Assembly (NCBI GenBank): GCA_947623455.1
Contig: OX392529.1
Location: 2,046,001 to 2,110,000 of the forward strand
Direction of reading: 5' to 3'
From: Mimachlamys varia
Taxonomy: Eukaryota > Mollusca > Bivalvia > Pectinida > Pectinidae
Length of the DNA stretch: 64,000 nt
Both the position numbers and the translations under genes were made by a program. The notes beneath the pieces are model-generated. The model saw only the letters and a list, made by a program, of their open reading frames with translations, made no database searches and was not told the DNA's origin. This document shows positions 41,101-53,100 of the stretch, in pieces; position 1 is the first letter of the stretch, and every line of letters starts with the position of its first letter.

Positions 41101-44100
41101 ATAGATGTGATACAACAATGGTGAAGAACACAAGCTATATATACGTAATGGCAACATGCGTCAGGATACTTACTTGCCGACGAGTCGTTTACGTTCAGAG
41201 CGACAAGTATAGGCTCCGTCCTCCTGGTCCATCATGTCCTCCAGCTGAGTCTGATCGTTGGAATCAATCGGTGCGATGGATATGTCACGCACGGCCCTAA
41301 ACTGACCACAGTTGTTCAAGTGTTCATTTTCCAAACGGAAAAAGTTCCATACAAATCGTCTGAATGTAGAAAATGGGAAAATATTAAATACAACATTCAA
41401 CATTATCTGTGCAAAGAAGTGTCAAATACAGAACTACATTGTTACAAAGTTTCATATTGCAGTGACTTTACTGAGGCTGCTCCTTGGAGCAATATCACAC
41501 CATCATACACACTTGGGAAACAGCCATTAGTGTAGTTCATCACCTTAGACAGAAGCCAGATATTATGTTAGACTGTTAGTTCATTGACTTGTTTAACAGA
41601 GCTGAAGGACCAAATACTGTGTGTTGTTTCTATACCTCAACAGAGAATAGACATCCTTACCTAAATACTTCTAATGAAGCTAGGAGTGTCTTGAGGTCCT
41701 CGTCTGGGAAGTACCCCCTTCTCCTATAGACATCCTTACCTAAATACTTCTAATGAAGCTAGGAGTGTCTTGAGGGCCTCGTCTGGGAAGTACCCTCCCT
41801 CTCCTATAGACATCCTTACCTAAATACTTCTAATGAAGCTAGGAGTGTCTTGAGGGCGTCGTCTGGGAAGTACCCTCCCTCTCCTATAGACATCCTTACC
41901 TAAATACTTCTAATGAAGCTAGAAGTGTCTTGAGGGCCTCGTCTGGGAAGTACCCCCTTCTCCTATAGACATCCTTACCTAAATACTTCTAATGAAGCTA
42001 GGAGTGTCTTGAGGGCCTCGTCTGGGAAGTACCCTCCCTCTCCTATAGACATCCTTACCTAAATACTTCTAATGAAGCTAGAAGTGTCTTGAGGGCCTCG
42101 TCTGGGAAGTACCCCCTTCTCCTATAGACATCCTTACCTAAATACTTCTAATGAAGCTAGGAGTGTCTTGAGGGCCTCGTCTGGGAAGTACCCTCCTTCT
42201 CCTATAGACATCCTTACCTAAATACTTCTAATGAAGCTAGGAGTGTCTTGAGGGCCTCGTCTGGGAAGTACCCTCCCTCTCCTATAGACATCCTTACCTA
42301 AATACTTCTAATGAAGCTAGGAGTGTCTTGAGGGCCTCGTCTGGGAAGTACCCTCCCTCTCCTATAGACATCCTTACCTAAATACTTCTAATGAAGCTAG
42401 AAGTGTCTTGAGGGCCTCGTCTGGGAAGTACCCTCCCTCTCCTATAGACATCCTTACCTAAATACTTCTAATGAAGCTAGAAGTGTCTTGAGGGCCTCGT
42501 CTGGGAAGTACCCTCCCTCTCCTATAGACATCCTTACCTAAATACTTCTAATGAAGCTAGAAGTGTCTTGAGGTCCTCGTCTGGGAAGTACCCTCCCTCT
42601 CCTATAGACATCCTTACCTTAATACTTCTAATGAAGCTAGGAGTGTCTTGAGGTCCTCGTCTGGGAAGTACCCCCCCCTCTCCTATAGACATCCTTACCT
42701 AAATACTTCTAATGAAGCTAGGAGTGTCTTGAGGGCGTCGTCTGGGAAGTACCCTCCCTCTCCTATAGACATCCTTACCTAAATACTTCTAATGAAGCTA
42801 GGAGTGTCTTGAGGGCCTCGTCTGGGAAGTACCCCCTTCTCCTATAGACATCCTTACCTAAATACTTCTAATGAAGCTAGGAGTGTCTTGAGGGCCTCGT
42901 CTGGGAAGTACCCCCCCCTCTCCTATAGACATCCTTACCTAAATACTTCTAATGAAGCTAGGAGTGTCTTTAAGGCCTCGTCTGGGAAGTACCCTCCCTC
43001 TCCTATAGACATCCTTACCTAAATACTTCTAATGAAGCTAGGAGTGTCTTGAGGGCCTCGTCTGGGAAGTACCCCCCCCTCTCCTATAGACATCCTTACC
43101 TAAATACTTCTAATTAAGCTAGGAGTGTCTTGAGGGCCTCGCCCGGGAAGTACCCCCCCCCCCCCTCCCTCTCCTATAGACATCCTTACCTTAATACTTC
43201 TAATGAAGCTAGGTGTGTCTTGAGGGCCTCGTCTGGGAAGTACCCTCCCTCTCCTATAGACATCCTTACCTTAATACTTCTAATGAAGCTAGGTGTGTCT
43301 TGAGGGCCTCGTCTGGGAAGTACCCTCCCTCTCCTATAGACATCCTTACCTTAATACTTCTAATGAAGCTAGGAGTGTCTTGAGGGCCTCGTCTGGGAAG
43401 TACCCTCCCTCTCCTATAGACATCCTTACCTTAATACTTCTAATGAAGCTAGAAGTGTCTTGAGGGCCTCGTCTGGGAAGTACCCCCCCTCTCCTATAGA
43501 CATCCTTACCTTAATACTTCTAATGAAGCTAGAAGTGTCTTGAGGGCCTCGTCTGGGAAGTACCCTCCCTCTCCTATAGACATCCTTACCTAAATACTTC
43601 TAATGAAGCTAGAAGTGTCTTGAGGGCTTCGCCCGGGAAGTACCCTCCCTCTCCTATAGACACTGTTAATGTCCAGGCAAATCTCAGCACAAAGTCTTCC
43701 ACCATCGCAAAATAATAATAGGCCTGAAACGATGACAAAATACACAAACTTACAGTATCCTTACAATAAATAACTGGTAGTCATGTATAACACAGCAATA
43801 CCAACCTTAGATCATTCATGAGAATATCTAACTATAAAATATAATCGTAATAGATCATAATAACGTACCTTGTAGGTATACACTATAATATACAGTACAC
43901 TGGAGATCATAATAACGTACCTTGTAGGTATCCACTATAATATACAGTACACAGGAGATCGTTATAACGTACCTTGTAGGTATCCACTATAACATACAGT
44001 ACACAGGATATCGTAATAACGTACCTTGTAGGTATACACTATAATATACAGTACACAGGAGATCGTTATAACGTACCTTGTAGGTATCCACTATAATATA

Positions 44101-47100
44101 CAGTACACAGGATATCGTAATAACGTACCTTGTAGGTATACACTATAATATACTGTACACTGGAGATCATAATAACGTACCTTGTAGGTATCCACTATAA
44201 TATACAGTACACAGGATATCGTAATAACGTACCTTGTAGGTATACACTATAATATACAGTACACAGGATATCGTAATAACGTACCTTGTAGGTATACACT
44301 ATAATATACTGTACACAGGAGATTGTTATAACGTACCTTGTAGGTATACACTATAATATACAGTACACAGGAGATCGTAATAACGTACCTTGCAGGTATA
44401 CACTATAATATACTGTACACTCGAGATCGTAATAACGTACCTTGTAGGTATACACTATAATATACTGTACACTCGAGATCGTAATAACGTACCTTGTAGG
44501 TATACACTATAATATACAGTACACAGGAGATCGTAATAACGTACCTTGTAGGTATCCACTATAATATACAGTACACAGGATATCATAATAACGTACCTTG
44601 TAGGTATACACTATAATATACAGTACACAGGAGATTGTTATAACGTACCTTGTAGGTATCCACTATAATATACAGTACACAGGATATCGTAAAAACGTAC
44701 CTTGTAGGTATACACTATAATATACTGTACACAGGATATCATAATAACGTACCTTGTAGGTATACACTATAATATACAGTACACAGGAGATTGTTATAAC
44801 ATACCTTGTAGGTATACACTATAATATACAGTACACAGGAGATCATAATAACGTACCTTGTACATATACACTATAATATACAGTACAAAGGAGATCTTAA
44901 TAACGTACCTTGTAGGTATACACTATAAGACTCTTTCATGACCAGAGGTGTAAGATAGGGAAATTCCACCAGAGGGGTTTTCAAATTTGGTAAAACCCGA
45001 AGCTTTGCCGAGGGTTTTGCCAAATTTGAAAATCCCGAGGGTGGAATTTCCCTATCTTACACCTTTGGTCATGAAAGAGTATTTTTCTCTCATTTCAACT
45101 ACCTGAATAAGCTCAAAAACCATGAAAATACTTTTGACTGGCCACCATTTTGAAAATATCAAATTTTTTCCTTAAATTTTTTTGACGAAAACATGATACA
45201 GCGAGATCGAGCATTCCCCATATTTGCAAACGTAGTTTGCGCAGAAAAAATAATCTCAGCTTTCTAATGTACACTGTTAAAATATCGTGAAAGGTTTTAA
45301 TTTCATCACGTCGCCATTTTTCTTTTTTCGGCATCAGATTTTACCGAACTCGTGACGTCACGACATTGTTGCGCCATTGTGAGGTCACGCGGTGGCTGTA
45401 TTGCATGGGTAGGTGTGTAATACAACCATAGCGATCATATGTGCATTGCCCTAGACAGGCCAGTATTACACACCTAGAAATGAGAAAATATAATATACAG
45501 TACACAGGAGATCATAATAATGTACCTTGTACATATATACTATAACAGATCGTAATAATGTAACTTGTACGTATACACTATAATAAAAAGTACACAGGAG
45601 AACGTAATATCCTACCTTGTAGGTATACACTATAATATACAGTACACAGGATATCGTAATAACGTACCTTGTAGGTATCCACTATAATATACAGTACACA
45701 GGATATCGTAATAACGTACCTTGTAGGTATCCACTATAATATACAGTACACAGGAGAACGTAATATCCTACCTTGTAGGTATACACTATAATATACAGTA
45801 CACAGGATATCGTAATAACGTACCTTGTAGGTATCCACTATAATATACAGTACACAGGATATCGTAATAACGTACCTTGTAGGTATACACTATAATATAC
45901 AGTACACAGGAGATTGTTATATCCTACCTTGTAGGTATACACTATAATATACAGTACACAGGATATCGTAATAACGTACCTTGTAGGTATCCACTATAAT
46001 ATACAGTAAACAGGATATCGTAATAACGTACCTTGTAGGTATCCACTATAATATACAGTACACAGGATATCGTAATAACGTACCTTGTAGGTATCCACTA
46101 TAATATACAGTACACAGGAGATCGTAATAACGTACCTTGTAGGTATCCACTATAATATACAGTACACAGGATATCGTAATAACGTACCTAGTAGGTATCC
46201 ACTATAATATACAGTACACAGGATATCGTAATAACGTACCTTGTAGGTATACACTATAATATACAGTACACAGGATATCATAATAACGTACCTTGTAGGT
46301 ATCCACTATAATATACAGTACACAGGATATCGTAATAACGTACCTTGTAGGTATACACTATAATATACAGTACACAGGATATCGTAATAACATACCTTGT
46401 AGGCGTATACAATCTCCTCCCTCAGTAACCTGTTTTCCCCGGCGCCCCGGTCCAGTAGACCCCAGTCCATCTTTATGTCCCAGGTAAGGGTGTAACAGGT
46501 GCTGATGACAGACGCCACAATCCATAGATAAAAAAACACATTGTTCTGACGCTGCTCCTCCCCATACAGTTCTAGATAACAAAGAACCGGACAGTGAGAG
46601 AGGAAATATGGTGTAATTATGTTGTTACCAGAGACAGAGAGAGAGTATAGTACTACTTTTTACCTTCGTGAGACACTTGTATAAGTACAGTAAAACCCCG
46701 TTATATCGCCTCCCGTTATACCGACAAACCCGCTTATCGCCATGAATTTATTCAAATTAAAGTCAGAAGGACGCGTTGAAATGTTATTGTTACGTGACTG
46801 ACTGCCGACTGACAGGTGACCGTGTGTACACACAAAGAATCAATGAACCATGGCTATTCCTTTGTTGTCTTTCTACTGGTAAGTTTTGGAAGTTATGATG
46901 AAAATTAAACAATATCATGAAACCATTCAAATTCGTGGGAAAAAAACATCCCTCTCCTCATCATCATCAAAGGCCGATTCAATGTTGGCTTTTTGCATCC
47001 AAGTTTGTGTTGGTGAAGGAAATCACCGAGAGTATTTTCATCATCCAATCAAATTACACAGAATTACATATTGGGAAGATGTCATCATTTCCATATTAGA

Positions 47101-50100
47101 CTCGCAACAAAACGGGGACATTCCCGTATTTGTTTTCGGACGGTAGGCCTATATGCCGCGATAAGCAGTCAGAGCAGTAGGTCTGAATCGCGGAATATGC
47201 CGCGATAGCACGATAAGGGATAAATGTATATTTATGTACAATTTGATGCAATAATGTGATATGAATGCATTTTTATTTAAAACAATTTCTGAAGTTAATT
47301 TTGATCTTCACAGTTTACAGTTGTTATTGAAACACTTGTTATAAGGTTTGGACGGCAAACTCGGGTTTGAATGTCGTTATATCGCCAAAATCGCTGAGAA
47401 CAGAAGGTGGCGATATAACGAGGTTTTACTGTATAGTAACTACTTTTTACCTACGTGAGACAGGTGTATGAGTATAGTACTACTTTTTAACGACGTGAGA
47501 CAGGTGTATGAGTATAATACTATATTTACCGACGTGAGACAGGTGTATAAGTATAGTAATTATTTTTACCGATGTGAGACAGGTGTATAAGTATAGTAAT
47601 TATTTTTACCGATGTGAGACAGGTGTATAAGTATAGTAATTATTTTTACCGATGTGAGACAGGTGTATAAGTATAGTAATTATTTTTACCGACGTGAGAC
47701 AGGTGTATGAGTATAGTATCTAGTTTTTACCGATGTGAGACAGGTGTATGAGTATAGTAACTACTTTTTACCGATGTGAGACAGGTGTATAAGTATAGTA
47801 CTACATTTTACCGATGTGAGACAGGTGTATAAGTATAGTAAATACTTTTTACCGATGTGAGACAGGTGTATGAATATAGTACTACTTTTACTGATGTGAG
47901 ACAGGTGTATAAGTATAGTAACTACTTTTTACCGATGTAAGACAGGTGTATTAGTATAGTAACTACTTTTTATCGATGCGAGACAGGTGTATAAGTATAG
48001 TAATTATTTTTACCGACGTGAGACAGGTATATAAGTATTGTAACTACTTTTACCCATGTGAGACAGGTGTATGAGTATAGTAACTACTTTTTACCTACGT
48101 GAGAAAGGTGTATTAGTTTAGTAACTACTTTTTAACGACGTGAGACAGGTGTATGAGTATAGTAACTACTTTTTACCTACGTGAGAAAGGTGTATTAGTT
48201 TAGTAACTACTTTTTACCGATGTGAGACAGGTATATTAGTATAGTACTACTGGAATTAAATCTTTGTTTATTTACCAATTTGCACTTTGTAGAGCGTTGA
48301 AAAGATTGTTGAGAAAAATGTAGTAGAATATTTTCCAGCATTCACTAGATGAGGGAAGGCAAGCTTGGTGTCACGGTAACGACGGAGACACTGGGCGAAT
48401 CGGAACCAGGCAGGGAGACAACTCACTACAGCTCGAATACCATACTTATTCATAGTACACACTCCCGGAGCTGAAATACAAGACAAATCTTAATCAACAG
48501 ATTGTAACAAAAGATTTATGGAGTTAGAGTACAGATAGTACATAAGGTACAAGCTCTGGGTGTATTTCAGTCAAACAGTAAGACATTAGCTTGGTGTAGT
48601 ACATAAGGTACGAGCTCTGGCTGTATTTCAGTCAAACAGTAAGACATTACCTTGGTGTAGTACATAAGGTACGAGCTCTGGCTGTATTTCAGTCAAACAG
48701 TAAGACATTAGCTTGGTGTAGTACATAAGGTACGAGCTCTGGGTGTATTTCAGTCAAACAGTAAGACATTAGCTTGGTGTAGTACATAAGGTACGAGCTC
48801 TGGCTAAATTTCAGTCAAACAGTAAGACATTAGCTTGGTGTAGTACATAAGGTACAAGCTCTGGGTGTATTTCAGTCAAACAGTAAGACATTAGCTTGGT
48901 GTAGTACATAAGGTACGAGCTCTGGGTGTATTTCAGTCAAACAGTAAGACATTAGATCGTGTAGTACATAAGGTACGAGCTCTGGGTGTATTTCAGTCAA
49001 ACAGTAAGACATTAGCTCGTGTAGCACATAAGGTATGAGCTCTGGGTGTATTTCAGTCAAGCAGTAAGATATTAGCTTGGTGTAGTACATAAGGTACGAG
49101 CTCTTGGTGTATTTCAGTCAAACAGTAAGATATTAGCTCGGTGTAGTACATAAGGTACAAGCTCTTGGTGTATTTCAGTGAAACAGTAAGACATTAGCTC
49201 GGTGTAGTACATAAGGTACGAGCTCTGGGTGTATTTCAGTGAAACAGTAAGACATTAGCTCGGTGTAGTACTTAAGGTACGAGCTCTTGGTGTATTTCAG
49301 TGAAACAGTAAGATATTACCTCGGTGTAGTACTTAAGGTACGAGCTCTGGGTGTATTTCAGTGAAACAGTAAGACATTAGCTTGGTGTAGTACATAAGGT
49401 ACGAGCTCTGGGTGTATATCAGACATTAGCTTGGTGTAGTACATAAGGTACGAGCTCTGGGTGTATATCAGACATTAGCTTGGTGTAGTACATAAGGTAC
49501 GAGCTCTGGGTGTATTTCAGTCAAACAGTAAGACATTAGCTTGGTGTAGTACATAAGGTACGAGCTCTGGGTGTATTTCAGTCAAACAGTAAGACATTAG
49601 CTTGGTGTAGTACATAAGGTACGAGCTCTGGCTAAATTTCAGTCAAACAGTAAGACATTAGCTTGGTGTAGTACATAAGGTACAAGCTCTGGGTGTATTT
49701 CAGTCAAACAGTAAGACATTAGCTTGGTGTAGTACATAAGGTACGAGCTCTGGGTGTATTTCAGTCAAACAGTAAGACATTAGATCGTGTAGTACATAAG
49801 GTACGAGCTCTGGGTGTATTTCAGTCAAACAGTAAGACATTAGCTCGTGTAGCACATAAGGTATGAGCTCTGGGTGTTTTTCAGTCAAGCAGTAAGATAT
49901 TAGCTTGGTGTAGTACATAAGGTACGAGCTCTTGGTGTATTTCAGTCAAACAGTAAGATATTAGCTCGGTGTAGTACATAAGGTACAAGCTCTTGGTGTA
50001 TTTCAGTGAAACAGTAAGACATTAGCTCGGTGTAGTACATAAGGTACGAGCTCTGGGTGTATTTCAGAGAAACAGTAAGACATTAGCTCGGTGTAGTACT

Positions 50101-53100
50101 TAAGGTACGAGCTCTTGGTGTATTTCAGTGAAACAGTAAGATATTACCTCGGTGTAGTACTTAAGGTACGAGCTCTGGGTGTATTTCAGTGAAACAGTAA
50201 GACATTAGCTTGGTGTAGTACATAAGGTACGAGCTCTGGGTGTATATCAGACATTAGCTTGGTGTAGTACATAAGGTACGAGCTCTGGGTGTATATCAGA
50301 CATTAGCTTGGTGTAGTACATAAGGTACGAGCTCTGGGTGTATATCAGACATAAGCTTGGTGTAGTACATAAGGTACGAGCTCTGGGTGTATATCAGACA
50401 ATAGCTTGGTGTAGTACATAAGGTACGAGCTCTGGGTGTATATCAGACATTAGCTCGGTGTAGTAAATAAGGTACGAGCTCTGGGTGTATATCAGACATT
50501 AGCTTGGTGTAGTAAATAAGGTACGAGCTCTGGGTGTATATCAGACATTAGCTTGGTGTAGTACATAAGGTACGAGCTCTGGGTGTATATCAGACATTAG
50601 CTCGGTGTAGTAAATAAGGTACGAGCTCTGGGTGTATATCAGACATTAGCTTGGTGTAGTACATAAGGTACGAGCTCTGGGTGTATATCAGACAATAGCT
50701 TGGTGTAGTACATAAGGTACGAGCTCTGGGTGTATATCAGATATTAGCTTGGTGTAGTACATAAGGTACGAGCTCTGGGTGTATATCAGACAATAGCTTG
50801 GTGTAGTACATAAGGTACGAGCTCTGGGTGTATATCAGACATTAGCTTGGTGTAGTACATAAAGTACGAGCTCTGGGTGTATATCAGACATTAGCTTGGT
50901 GTAGTAAATAAGGTACGAGCTCTGGGTGTATATCAGACATTAGCTCGGTGTAGTACATAAGGTACGAGCTCTGGGTGTATATCAGACATTAGCTTGGTGT
51001 AGTACATAAGGTACGAGCTCTGGGTGTATATCAGATATTAGCTTGGTGTAGTACATAAGGAACGAGCTCTGGGTGTATATCAGATATTAGCTTGGTGTAG
51101 TAAATAAGGTACGAGCTCTGGGTGTATATCAGACATTAGCTCGTGTAGTACATAAGGTACGAGCTCTGGGTGTATTTCAGACATTAGCTTGGTGTAGTAC
51201 ATAAGGTACGAGCTCTGGGTGTATATCAGACATTAGCTCGGTGTAGTACATAAGGTACGAGCTCTGGGTGTATATCAGATATTAGCTTGGTGTAGTAAAT
51301 ATGGTACGAGCTCTGGGTGTATATCAGACATTAGCTCGTGTAGTACATAAGGTACGAGCTCTGGGTGTATTTCAGACATTAGCTTGGTGTAGTACATAAG
51401 GTACGAGCTCTGGGTGTATATCAGACATTAGCTTGGTGTAGTAAATAAGGTACGAGCTGTGGGTGTATATCAGACAATAGCTTGGTGTAGTAAATAAGGT
51501 ACGAGCTCTGGGTGTATATCAGACATTAGCTTGGTGTAGTAAATAAGGTACGAGCTCTGGGTGTGTATCAGACATTAGCTTGGTGTAGTACATAAGGTAC
51601 AAGCTCTGGGTGTATATCAGACATTAGCTCGGTGTAGTACATAAGGTACGAGCTCTGGGTGTATATCAGACATTAGCTCGGTGTAGTAAATAAGGTACGA
51701 GCTCTGGGTGTATATCAGACATTAGCTTGGTGTAGTACATAAGGTACGAGCTCTGGGTGTATATCAGACATTAGCTTGGTGTAGTACATAAGGTACGAGC
51801 TCTGGGTGTATATCAGACATTAGCTCGGTGTAGTACATAAGGTACGAGCTCTGGGTGTATATCAGACATTAGCTTGGTGTAGTACATAAGGTACGAGCTC
51901 TGGGTGTATATCAGACATTAGCTTGGTGTAGTACATAAGGTACGAGCTCTGGGTGTATATCAGACATTAGCTTGGTGTAGTACATAAGGTACGAGCTCTG
52001 GGTGTATATCAGACATTAGCTTGGTGTAGTAAATAAGGTACGAGCTCTGGGTGTATATCAGACATTAGCTTGGTGTAGTACATAAGGTACGAGCTCTGGG
52101 TGTATATCAGACATTAGCTTGGTGTAGTACATAAGGTACGAGCTCTGGGTGTATATCAGACATTAGCTTGGTGTAGTACATAAGGTACGAGCTCTGGGTG
52201 TATTTCAGACATTAGCTTGGTGTAGTACATAAGGTACGAGCTCTGGGTGTATATCAGACAATAGCTTGGTGTAGTACATAAGGTACGAGCTCTGGGTGTA
52301 TATCAGACAATAGCTTGGTGTAGTACATAAGGTACGAGCTCTGGGTGTATTTCAGACATTAGCTTGGTGTAGTACATAAGGTACGAGCTCTGGGTGTATA
52401 TCAGACATTAGCTCGGTGTAGTACATAAGGTACGAGCTCTGGGTGTATATCAGACAATAGCTTGGTGTAGTACATAAGGTACGAGCTCTGGGTGTATATC
52501 AGACATTAGCTCGGTGTAGTAAATAAGGTACGAGCTCTGGGTGTATATCAGACATTAGCTTGGTGTAGTACATAAGGTACGAGCTCTGGGTGTATATCAG
52601 ACAATAGCTTGGTGTAGTACATAAGGTACGAGCTCTGGGTGTATATCAGACATTAGCTCGGTGTAGTAAATAAGGTACGAGCTCTGGGTGTATATCAGAC
52701 AATAGCTTGGTGTAGTACATAAGGTACGAGCTGTGGGTGTATATCAGACAATAGCTTGGTGTAGTACATAAGGAACGAGCTCTGGGTGTATATCAGACAT
52801 TAGCTCGGTGTAGTAAATAAGGTACGAGCTCTGGGTGTGTATCAGACATTAGCTTGGTGTAGTACATAAGGTACGAGCTCTGGGTGTATATCAGACATTA
52901 GCTCGGTGTAGTACATAAGGTACGAGCTCTGGGTGTATATCAGACATTAGCTCGGTGTAGTACATAAGGTACGAGCTCTGGGTGTATATCAGACATTAGC
53001 TTGGTGTAGTAAATAAGGTACGAGCTCTGGGTGTATATCAGACATTAGCTTGGTGTAGTACTTACATACATTTGTGAGCCAGTCAACCTCAAATGCATAA

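Noticed and set aside
46886..47146. 86-codon frame as a pogo transposase fragment
   Set aside because: No helix-turn-helix or DDE motif visible; the element looks non-autonomous.
48520..53060. GTATTTCAG in the 61-bp units as copies of the e5 acceptor
   Set aside because: It is on the plus strand, opposite to the gene, so the match to the acceptor string is coincidental.
53066..53072. Donor AAT|GTATGT for exon e4
   Set aside because: It would give phase 0 and break the frame into e5, whereas TAT|GTAAGT keeps it.
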